Assembly: GCF_026262645.1 (NCBI RefSeq)
Contig: NZ_SHNO01000001.1
Span: 1,736,001-1,800,000, forward strand
DNA: 64,000 nucleotides
Source: Candidatus Marimicrobium litorale
Lineage (GTDB): Bacteria > Pseudomonadota > Gammaproteobacteria > Pseudomonadales > Halieaceae
Reading direction: 5' to 3'
The position numbers and the translations under genes are program-made. The notes below the pieces were generated by a model. It had not been told where the DNA came from and did no database searches. It was given only the letters and a program-made list of their open reading frames with translations. Shown piece after piece: positions 54,204-61,578 of the stretch; position 1 is the stretch's first letter; each line of letters opens with the position of its first letter.

Positions 54204-54230
54204 AAAAAAAAACCCGGCAAAAGCCGGGTT
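54204..54230 (-). terminator. Rho-independent terminator of pilA
   Basis: On the minus strand AACCCGGC-TTTT-GCCGGGTT forms an 8-bp perfect stem with a 4-base loop, followed by seven T residues. It begins about 30 bases after the pilA stop codon and should make a mostly monocistronic pilA mRNA. Confidence 0.95.
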
Positions 54231-54259
54231 TCGTTATGACCGATCAACTCAGAGGTTGA

Positions 54260-54745
54260 TTATCCACGGCAGTTTGCCGGCAGGTATTTCCGCTCAACTG
54301 CATCACCGCCCTGGCCATCACCGGGTACGCACGTCCAGAGGACGGAGGCTCCGTTGGTTCCACCTGAGAGCGAGAAAGCAGCCGTCGTGCCAGACGCCCC
54401 GCCCCAAATTTCCGCATTGATGTTAGCAACAATATAGATCTTTTCGGGAGTTCCACCGTCCTGATATATATCAAGATCATTCAAGATATCAGACGTTCTG
54501 GTCGTCGTATCAACACCGTAAGCGCTCGTGCCGGAAGCATCAGCCGGACCCGCATTTGCCGATATATACTCGGCGACTGTTGTCTTGGCTTCCGCCATGG
54601 CCGCCAGCGCCTCAGACATCTTGGAGCGGACGATATAGTCTTGATAGGCAGGCAGTGCAATCGCCGCCAGAATACCGACAATCGCGATCACGATCATCAG
54701 TTCGATCAGGGTAAAACCCCCTTGCGCTTTCTTTTGAATAGTCAT
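54260..54745 (-). CDS. pilA: Major type IVa pilin PilA
   Basis: This 161-residue prepilin has the leader [10 protein letters not shown] and the helix [20 protein letters not shown] with Glu5, then a globular domain that ends with a disulfide loop from WTC to NCRG. The central loop is rich in Ser, Thr, Gly and Ala, which would suit O-glycosylation. GGAGAAG precedes the ATG. A sigma-54 promoter lies at 54828-54843 and a terminator at 54204-54230. The pilus platform and motor genes start divergently. Confidence 0.95.
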   Translation of the reverse strand: MTIQKKAQGGFTLIELMIVIAIVGILAAIALPAYQDYIVRSKMSEALAAMAEAKTTVAEYISANAGPADASGTSAYGVDTTTRTSDILNDLDIYQDGGTPEKIYIVANINAEIWGGASGTTAAFSLSGGTNGASVLWTCVPGDGQGGDAVERKYLPANCRG

Positions 54746-54827
54746 AATGCTTCTCCGCAGCTTCAGTATTAAACAAGCAACAAGGTCCTGTACCTATGCC
54801 GTTGCAAGTCATTCGCTTGAACACACA

Positions 54828-54843
54828 TGCATAGGCCATGCCA
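54828..54843 (-). promoter_or_regulatory. rpoN-dependent: Sigma-54 promoter of pilA
   Basis: On the minus strand TGGCATG-GCCT-ATGCA places GG and GC exactly ten bases apart and differs from TGGCACG-N4-TTGCA in only two positions. Transcription should start near 54816, leaving a leader of about 70 bases. Pilin genes in Pseudomonas are controlled by RpoN and PilR in the same way. Confidence 0.85.
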
Positions 54844-54952
54844 ACCTGAACAAGAATCGTTGAATTTATTTTAATATTCATCTTATCAGTAGGTTACACC
54901 CTTATACAGGTTGAACTTCCCTAGCCAGTTTTCCCGCAGATTACGGTAACGA

Positions 54953-54979
54953 GTGACAAGGGTTGAAAAAAAGTGACAA
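54953..54979 (-). promoter_or_regulatory. Paired TTGTCAC sites, candidate PilR-binding region
   Basis: TTGTCAC occurs twice on the minus strand (54953-54959 and 54973-54979), 20 bases apart, about two turns of the helix. They lie roughly 110 bases upstream of the -24 element, where enhancer-binding proteins act. The TGTC core matches the short motifs known for PilR sites. A CGTCAC copy on the other side of the second site adds partial dyad symmetry. Confidence 0.55.
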
Positions 54980-55378
54980 TTTTCGTCACCTGTGTGCCCG
55001 GGGCACGCTGCGAGGCAGTCGACGGGTACGATCATCCTGTCTCACTGATACGGCAACACCCTGCGACAGCGCCGCACAGACCGCAGCAACGGCGAGGCTA
55101 CCCATCGGGTTCTCTCGACGATGGTAGCCGTCATCAACTGCGTCTCCACGCGTTCGGATCAGCCCGGTTTAAATCGCCGCCAAATCGCCACTTACGGCCG
55201 CAACTGGCGTCTGGCAACGCGGGCAGACGGGCACCCATGGCATGGTTTCACCCTTTTTCATTTGCAGGATTTATACCCTAATATACTGCTGTCTGCGGCG
55301 CAGACACTGGTTATACTCAGTTTTTCAGATTCATTCGAAACGGGGCGCTTGCTCTGTGGTCGCGAAGGGCCAGACCGT

Positions 55379-57100
55379 ATGAACGACAAGGCAATCGGGC
55401 AACTCAGCGGCCTCGCTGGACGTCTCGTCGCGGAATCATTGATCACCGCGGAAGAGGCCGTGATGGCCAATACCAGCGCTGCGGCAGAGAAGATGCACTT
55501 TGTGCAGTACCTGGTTCACAAGAGCAGCGTGGATGGCTGGCGCCTGGCTGAATTAGCCTCCCAGGAGTTCGGCGTACCCGTTTTCGATATCGAAGCGCTG
55601 GACGAAGAAGCGGTACCGTCCGGGCTGGTTGAACCCTCGCTGGTCAAGAAACATCACGCACTACCGCTTTATCACCGGGGTAACCGCCTGTTTATCGCGG
55701 TATCGGACCCCACCAACCTCGCAGCGCTGGACGAGATCAAATTCCACACAGGGATTAATACTGATGCCGTGCTGGTTGAGGAGAGCGCCCTCAGCGCTGC
55801 GCTGGAAAAGTGGCTTGAGGCGCAGGACGCACTGTCAGATGGCCTGGATCAGCTGGACAACACCGATTTCGATGATATCGACATCGCCAATGCTGACGAA
55901 CAAGGTGAAGGCGAAGACGGTAACGATGCTGTCGACGAGACCCCTATTGTTCGCTTTATTAACAAGGTCCTGATCGACGCCATCAAGCAGGGCGCCTCCG
56001 ATATCCACTTCGAGCCCTATGAGAAAAGCTACCGTGTGCGATTCCGCACGGACGGCATTCTCCAGGAAGTCGTCAAGCCACCGCGCAATCTGTCGGCGCG
56101 ACTCGCGGCAAGGCTGAAAGTGATGTCGCAAATGGATATTTCGGAACGACGCGTTCCGCAGGACGGCCGTATCCAGATGAAGTTGTCACGCAACCGGGCC
56201 ATCGACTTTCGCGTCAATACACTGCCGACGCTGTACGGAGAAAAGATTGTACTGCGAATACTTGATGCCTCCAGTGCACAGATGGGCATCGATGCGCTGG
56301 GCTACGAGGAAGAGCAGAAAAAAATGTACAAGCAGGTCCTCGACCAACCGCAGGGCATGATTCTTGTTACAGGCCCAACCGGGTCAGGTAAAACGGTATC
56401 GCTATACACCGGGTTAAGCATTCTCAACACCGACGAACGCAACATCTCGACGGCGGAGGATCCGGTGGAAATCAACATCGAGGGTATTAACCAGGTTCAC
56501 GTTAACGCAAAAGTGGGCCTCGATTTCGCAGAGGCTTTGCGCTCCTTCCTGCGCCAGGACCCCGACGTCATCATGGTAGGGGAGATTCGTGATCTCGAGA
56601 CCGCTGAAATCGCGATCAAGGCAGCGCAAACTGGCCATTTGGTGCTGTCCACCCTGCACACCAACAGCGCCTCGGAGACGCTCGTCCGGCTGCGCAATAT
56701 GGGTGTACCCTCTTTTAATATTGCCTCCACTGTTAATTTGATCATTGCCCAGCGCCTAGCCCGGCGCCTATGCAAAGTCTGCGCGGTACCGGCGGATCAC
56801 ATTCCCCACGCTACGCTGCTGGAAGAAGGTTTTACTGAGGAAATGCTCAAAGATGCGGAAATTTTACGGCCAGAGGGCTGTAATGAGTGCAATAATGGTT
56901 ACAAGGGACGCGTTGGCATCTACGAGGTCGTCAAGATTACCCCGGCTTTGTCGCGACTGATCATGGAAGAAGGCAACTCACTGGACATTGGCGAGCAGGC
57001 GCGCAAAGAGGGCTTCCCCGATTTACGTCAGTCCGCACTGAAAAAAGTCGCCAACGGACTTACCAGCCTGGAAGAGGCCAATCGCATTACGGTCGACTAG
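55379..57100 (+). CDS. pilB: Type IV pilus assembly ATPase PilB
   Basis: This 573-residue hexameric ATPase drives pilus extension. It has an N-terminal MshEN-like domain, Walker A GPTGSGKTVSLYTGL near residue 332, the Asp box STAEDPVEINIEG, Walker B region RQDPDVIMVGEIRD and a four-cysteine zinc site (CKVC and CNEC). AAGGG precedes the ATG at 55379; the same frame is open up to 55121, but that stretch shows no family similarity. pilC follows after 40 bases. Confidence 0.96.
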   Translation: MNDKAIGQLSGLAGRLVAESLITAEEAVMANTSAAAEKMHFVQYLVHKSSVDGWRLAELASQEFGVPVFDIEALDEEAVPSGLVEPSLVKKHHALPLYHRGNRLFIAVSDPTNLAALDEIKFHTGINTDAVLVEESALSAALEKWLEAQDALSDGLDQLDNTDFDDIDIANADEQGEGEDGNDAVDETPIVRFINKVLIDAIKQGASDIHFEPYEKSYRVRFRTDGILQEVVKPPRNLSARLAARLKVMSQMDISERRVPQDGRIQMKLSRNRAIDFRVNTLPTLYGEKIVLRILDASSAQMGIDALGYEEEQKKMYKQVLDQPQGMILVTGPTGSGKTVSLYTGLSILNTDERNISTAEDPVEINIEGINQVHVNAKVGLDFAEALRSFLRQDPDVIMVGEIRDLETAEIAIKAAQTGHLVLSTLHTNSASETLVRLRNMGVPSFNIASTVNLIIAQRLARRLCKVCAVPADHIPHATLLEEGFTEEMLKDAEILRPEGCNECNNGYKGRVGIYEVVKITPALSRLIMEEGNSLDIGEQARKEGFPDLRQSALKKVANGLTSLEEANRITVD

Positions 57101-57140
57101 ACCCGAAAAAGGCTGAAGACATACAGGGGCGCAGCACAGC

Positions 57141-58361
57141 ATGGCAACCACGGCTATTAAATCGGATATCTTTTTGTGGAGCGGCACGGACAAGACGGGC
57201 CGCCAGAGCAAGGGTGAAATCGAGGCCGCCAGCCAGCCGATGGCCAAGGCACAATTGCGCCGTCAAGGCATCACGCCCAAGATTGTGCGTCGCAAACCCA
57301 AGGCGCTGTTTGGTGGTAAAGGCAAGCCCATCAAGGCCGCGGACATCGCACTGTTCACCCGTCAGCTCGCCACCATGATGAAAGCGGGCGTGCCGCTGGT
57401 GCAGAGCTTCGAAATCTGTGAGGAGGGAATGGAAAAACCCCGCATGCAGGAAATGGTTCGAGACATTCGTCAGGATGTGGCCGCCGGCAATGGTCTTGCA
57501 CCCTCGCTGGCAAAGTATCCACGGCACTTTGATGATCTTTTTTGTTCGTTGGTGGGCTCTGGCGAGGAATCCGGTACCCTTGAGACCATGCTTGACCGGG
57601 TCGCGACCTACAAGGAAAAGACCGAGCAACTCAAAGCTAAGATTCGCAAAGCGATGACCTATCCCTCGGCCGTTGTCATCGTGGCCATTGTTGTCACTGC
57701 GATCCTGCTGATTAAAGTCGTACCGGTATTCGCGCAGACCTTCCAAAACTTTGGTTCCGAATTACCCGCTTTTACCCAGTTCGTGATGAATATCTCTGAA
57801 TTCACCCAAGAATGGTGGATCCTGATACTGGGCGGCATCATCGCGACGATTTTTGGTATCCGCGAGGGCAGGCTGCGCTCGGTTGCTTTTTCAGAAGCCG
57901 TCGACAAGTTAATGCTCAAGGCGCCGGTGGTTGGCGGAATCGTGCACGACTCGGTCATCGCTCGATTTTCCCGCACGCTGTCAACGACGTTTGCGGCGGG
58001 GGTGCCGCTGGTAGACGCCTTGAACTCAACCGCCGGTGCGGCGGGCAACTCGGTATACGCCAAGGCCATTCTGCAAATCCGCGACGATGTCACCACAGGT
58101 ACCACGCTCTATAACTCGATTAAAGCGACCGGGCTGTTTCCGACCATGTTGATGCAAATGGTCTCCATCGGCGAGGAATCGGGCTCTCTCGACGATATGC
58201 TGGGCAAGGTCGCCACGCACTATGAGGAGGCGGTGGACAATGCGGTAGACAACCTGAGTTCACTACTGGAACCGATCATCATGTCCGTTCTCGGTGTGCT
58301 GGTGGGCGGGTTGCTGATCGCTATGTACCTGCCTATTTTCATGCTCGGTTCTGTTATCTGA
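57141..58361 (+). CDS. pilC: Type IV pilus platform protein PilC
   Basis: This 406-residue inner-membrane protein contains two T2SSF domains (ALFTRQLATMMKAGVPLVQS and RFSRTLSTTFAAGVPLVDAL) with the usual three membrane segments. It joins the ATPase to the growing pilus. A paralogue of GspF at 25028-26248. pilD follows after 23 bases. Confidence 0.96.
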   Translation: MATTAIKSDIFLWSGTDKTGRQSKGEIEAASQPMAKAQLRRQGITPKIVRRKPKALFGGKGKPIKAADIALFTRQLATMMKAGVPLVQSFEICEEGMEKPRMQEMVRDIRQDVAAGNGLAPSLAKYPRHFDDLFCSLVGSGEESGTLETMLDRVATYKEKTEQLKAKIRKAMTYPSAVVIVAIVVTAILLIKVVPVFAQTFQNFGSELPAFTQFVMNISEFTQEWWILILGGIIATIFGIREGRLRSVAFSEAVDKLMLKAPVVGGIVHDSVIARFSRTLSTTFAAGVPLVDALNSTAGAAGNSVYAKAILQIRDDVTTGTTLYNSIKATGLFPTMLMQMVSIGEESGSLDDMLGKVATHYEEAVDNAVDNLSSLLEPIIMSVLGVLVGGLLIAMYLPIFMLGSVI

Positions 58362-58384
58362 GACACTGACAGGGACTATCTGCG

Positions 58385-59251
58385 ATGCCGGAAACAGCCA
58401 TACCGCTGGATTGGCTTGTGCCAACGGCACTCCTTGTCCTGGGACTCACAGTGGGAAGTTTCCTCAATGTAGTCATCTACCGACTGCCTCTGATGATGGA
58501 AACCCGCTGGCGCCGCGACTGCTGCGAGCTGCTAGAAATCGACCAGGAAAAACAGGTCGAACGCCTCAATCTCGCAACGCCCAACTCGCACTGCCCCCAG
58601 TGCAAAGCCCCGATAAAACCTTGGCACAACATACCCGTTCTCAGCTATCTGATCCTGCGGGGTAAATGCGGAACCTGCGCTCAACACATCCCCGCGCGCT
58701 ATCCTATTTTGGAACTGACAACCGGTCTTCTGACGCTGACCCTGGCCTGGTATTTTCCACTGTCACTCGCTCTGCTTGGCGCCGTTCTGTTTACCTGGGC
58801 CCTCGTCGCACTCACCATGATTGATGTGGATCATCAGTTACTGCCAGACGACATCACCCTGCCGTTGTTATGGACGGGGTTGCTATTCAACCTGACGGGC
58901 GCCTATGCCGGGCTGGGTGATGCCGTCATCGGTGCCATGGCCGGTTACCTGACACTGTGGACGGTCTATCAGGTCTTCAAGCTGCTAACGGGCAAGGAGG
59001 GTATGGGCTACGGCGATTTCAAGTTGCTGGCGGCACTGGGCGCCTGGATGGGCTGGCAGATGTTGCCCGTCATCATCCTGCTGTCCTCCGCAGTGGGCGC
59101 GATAGTGGGCATCGCAATGATGGTTATCAAGCGTCGCGGCAGGGATATTCCCATTCCCTTCGGTCCTTATCTCGCAGCGGCGGGCTGGATAGCCCTGCTC
59201 TGGGGCGACACCCTAATGGCGAGGTACATGGGCGCCACGGGGCTAAACTGA
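58385..59251 (+). CDS. pilD: Prepilin peptidase / N-methyltransferase PilD
   Basis: This 288-residue polytopic protease cuts prepilin leaders and methylates the new N terminus. The cytoplasmic zinc loop holds two CxxC pairs (CPQCKAPI and CGTC), and the catalytic aspartates are seen in MIDVDHQLLPDD and GMGYGDFKLLA. It is the only such enzyme in the window, so it probably also serves the Gsp pseudopilins. coaE starts one base after its stop. Confidence 0.97.
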   Translation: MPETAIPLDWLVPTALLVLGLTVGSFLNVVIYRLPLMMETRWRRDCCELLEIDQEKQVERLNLATPNSHCPQCKAPIKPWHNIPVLSYLILRGKCGTCAQHIPARYPILELTTGLLTLTLAWYFPLSLALLGAVLFTWALVALTMIDVDHQLLPDDITLPLLWTGLLFNLTGAYAGLGDAVIGAMAGYLTLWTVYQVFKLLTGKEGMGYGDFKLLAALGAWMGWQMLPVIILLSSAVGAIVGIAMMVIKRRGRDIPIPFGPYLAAAGWIALLWGDTLMARYMGATGLN

Positions 59252-59252
59252 T

Positions 59253-59858
59253 ATGGCGCTGGTAGTCGGAATCACCGGCGGAATTGGCAGCGGCAAGTCT
59301 GCCGTCACCGACCGCTTCGAGAACCGCGGGATTACCGTGGTAGATGCGGATCGTGTGGCCAGGGTCGTGGTGGAGCCAGGGAGCCCGGCCCTGCAGAAGA
59401 TCGCTCAGCACTTTGGCGCAGACATACTGCAAACCGACGGCTATCTCGACAGGGCCGCGCTGCGCCAACGCGTATTTTCCAACGACGCCGACCGGCAATG
59501 GCTGGAACAACTCACACATCCACTGATCGGTATGGAAATCCTGGCACAGGTCGAGAGGTCAGAAAGTCCCTACACCCTGCTCAGCTCTCCACTCCTGCTG
59601 GACACCAGCCAGAAGGCACTGGTTGACTACGTGGTCGTGGTCGATGCCCCCGAAGCCCACCAGCTGGCGCGCACAATGCAGCGTGACGCCAACGACGAAG
59701 CCCAGGTAAAGCGCATTATGGCCGCCCAAATGCCACGCAAAGACCGCCTCGCGCTCGCCGATACCATCATCGACAACAGCGGCTCGCTGGAACAACTGGA
59801 TGAGAAGGTCGAAGCACTGCACAGGGACTTTCTGCACCGGGTGAACTCTCAGGACTAG
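59253..59858 (+). CDS. coaE: Dephospho-CoA kinase
   Basis: This 201-residue P-loop kinase carries out the last step of coenzyme A synthesis. Walker A is GITGGIGSGKSAV, and VVDADRVAR and the lid region RIMAAQMPRKDRLALAD are typical. It follows pilD directly. The yacG gene that often comes next is missing; the Nudix gene converges instead. Confidence 0.96.
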   Translation: MALVVGITGGIGSGKSAVTDRFENRGITVVDADRVARVVVEPGSPALQKIAQHFGADILQTDGYLDRAALRQRVFSNDADRQWLEQLTHPLIGMEILAQVERSESPYTLLSSPLLLDTSQKALVDYVVVVDAPEAHQLARTMQRDANDEAQVKRIMAAQMPRKDRLALADTIIDNSGSLEQLDEKVEALHRDFLHRVNSQD

Positions 59859-59911
59859 GCCGCAAAAGCCGGCGGTGGCGGACAGTCTGTAACGCTGGTC
59901 ACTGAATACCT

Positions 59912-60331
59912 TCAGGCATCAGGAAGCAGTTTTTCGATAGCGGCAATAATCGGTCTATTCGCCTCGGGAAACGCATACCCCGCAAGTTCTGCAGGTGCTA
60001 CCCACTTCATTGGCTGGCCCTCCACGGCACAGGGTGTGCCGCTGAATTGCCAGACAACGTGCACATCCAGTCGCACCACCTTGTCACCGTAATCGTGGCG
60101 TATTTCGAGCAGGGGTGTCGTCCGCCCTATGCTAATAGCCAGTTCCTCGTAAAGCTCCCTGGCTAGCGCAACCTCAAGGGATTCACCGAGCTCTACCTTG
60201 CCGCCGGGAAACTCCCAAAGCCCCCCCTGGTGAGAATCCTGGTGACGTCGTGTCAGGAGAATATTGCGATCGGCGTCCAGGATGACACCCACTGCCACGT
60301 GCACCGGGGCGTCAGGTACGGTATTCGGCAT
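59912..60331 (-). CDS. mutT: MutT-type Nudix hydrolase
   Basis: This 139-residue protein has the Nudix box GGKVELGESLEVALARELYEEL, here written in part: GGKVELGE and RELYEEL with the metal-binding glutamates, flanked by LWEFPGG. It removes 8-oxo-dGTP or similar nucleotides. The ATG at 60331 overlaps the argJ stop by 20 bases; a longer in-frame start at 60406 is less likely. The secA-argJ-mutT order is common in this class. Confidence 0.92.
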   Translation of the reverse strand: MPNTVPDAPVHVAVGVILDADRNILLTRRHQDSHQGGLWEFPGGKVELGESLEVALARELYEELAISIGRTTPLLEIRHDYGDKVVRLDVHVVWQFSGTPCAVEGQPMKWVAPAELAGYAFPEANRPIIAAIEKLLPDA

Positions 60332-61538
60332 TGATACGCACGTAATCGTAAGACAGGTCCGTGGTCCAGACAGCGGCCGTCCGGGTGCCCCGATCCAATT
60401 CAACACGGACTACAATCTCATCCGGGGCCATCGCCTTAGCACCCTGTTCCTCGGTATAGGAAGCCGCCCTGCAGCCGTTTTCCGCGATCAGTATCTCGTT
60501 CAGGTAGAGCTGAACGCGGGCCACATCCAGTTCTGCCAGGCCGGCCCGACCAATCGCCGCCAGCAATCGACCCCAGTTAGGGTCGCTGGCGAACAAGGCT
60601 GTCTTGACCAAGGGTGAATGGGCAATGGTAAAAGCAACCTCCAGGCACTCGGATTCGCTGCGGCCACCGTTGACCTGCACCGTCACAAATTTTCCGGCGC
60701 CCTCGCCATCCCGCACAAGGCCTTGTGCAAGGGCAATACACACCTCCTCCACCGCATTTCTCAGCGGCTGATAAAGCGCAGCCTCTCGACTGGCCAGCAT
60801 CGGATTATCCGCCCGGCCTGTTGCCAGCAACACACAGGCATCATTGGTAGAGGTATCCCCGTCGACCGTGATGCGGTTAAAGGAGATATCCACCAGTTCG
60901 CCTAACATCTCCTGCAGCAGTGCCTGCTCAACCGCGGCGTCGGTGGCAATGTAGGACAGCATGGTCGCCATGTTCGGTCGAATCATACCCGCGCCCTTGG
61001 CAATACCGGTCACCACGTAAGACTGCCCTTCACAGGTAAACCTCACGCTATGTCCTTTGGGCCGCGTATCCGTGGTTAAAATACCGTTGGCCGCCGCCGC
61101 CCAACCCTCCTCAGCCAGGCCGGCCAGGGCTGACGGCACGGCGTCCTGTATGGGCACTACGGGCAAGGGCTCACCAATAACCCCGGTAGAGAACGGCAAA
61201 ACCGTGCTGACATCAATACCCGCGTGGCGTGCCACGGACGCAACACAGGCGCGGGCAGCAACAAGGCCAGGCTCTCCCGTCCCCGCATTGGCATTCCCGG
61301 TATTGATCAGCAGGTAGCGGGGCGCGTTTTCGCTGGCTTGCAGGTTCTCCCGGGCCAGGGTCACTGGTGCAGCGCAGAAAGCGTTACGGGTGAATACGGC
61401 AGCGCAGCGCGTACCCTGCGCCAACTCAAACAACACAAGGTCCTTGCGACCCGGCGTTTTGATACCTGCGGCCACCGCAGCCAAGCGCACACCGGGCACG
61501 GGATGCAGCGTCGGCAGATCGTCAGGGCCTACTGCCAT
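60312..61538 (-). CDS. argJ: Glutamate N-acetyltransferase / ornithine acetyltransferase ArgJ
   Basis: This 408-residue enzyme moves acetyl groups from acetylornithine to glutamate in arginine synthesis. The self-cleavage site is visible in KGAGMIRPNMATML, where Thr192 becomes the nucleophile of the beta chain. DTSTNDACVL and DPNWGRLLAA are further family marks. It lies 40 bases after secA. Whether it is mono- or bifunctional cannot be read from sequence. Confidence 0.95.
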   Translation of the reverse strand: MAVGPDDLPTLHPVPGVRLAAVAAGIKTPGRKDLVLFELAQGTRCAAVFTRNAFCAAPVTLARENLQASENAPRYLLINTGNANAGTGEPGLVAARACVASVARHAGIDVSTVLPFSTGVIGEPLPVVPIQDAVPSALAGLAEEGWAAAANGILTTDTRPKGHSVRFTCEGQSYVVTGIAKGAGMIRPNMATMLSYIATDAAVEQALLQEMLGELVDISFNRITVDGDTSTNDACVLLATGRADNPMLASREAALYQPLRNAVEEVCIALAQGLVRDGEGAGKFVTVQVNGGRSESECLEVAFTIAHSPLVKTALFASDPNWGRLLAAIGRAGLAELDVARVQLYLNEILIAENGCRAASYTEEQGAKAMAPDEIVVRVELDRGTRTAAVWTTDLSYDYVRINAEYRT

Positions 61539-61578
61539 GGTCTGTACGCCCCTGCCAACAGGTTATCCTGCGATCGGT

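Larger units (their letters stand above)
54746..55378. other. pilA-pilB intergenic region
   Basis: This 633-base stretch has no recognisable gene. Its pilA side holds the sigma-54 promoter and the paired TTGTCAC sites. Its pilB side contains two TATACT hexamers (55282-55287 and 55312-55317) that might serve pilB, without clear -35 partners. Open frames across it, including one extending the pilB frame to 55121, have no family-like content. Confidence 0.6.

Noticed and set aside
54973-55281. Open frame of 102 codons between pilA and pilB
   Set aside because: Arg-, Pro- and His-rich product without domain or ribosome site; overlaps likely regulatory DNA.
55121-55378. Longer pilB start at 55121
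   Set aside because: The extra residues have no similarity to the PilB N-terminal domain, and the ATG at 55379 has an AAGGG site.
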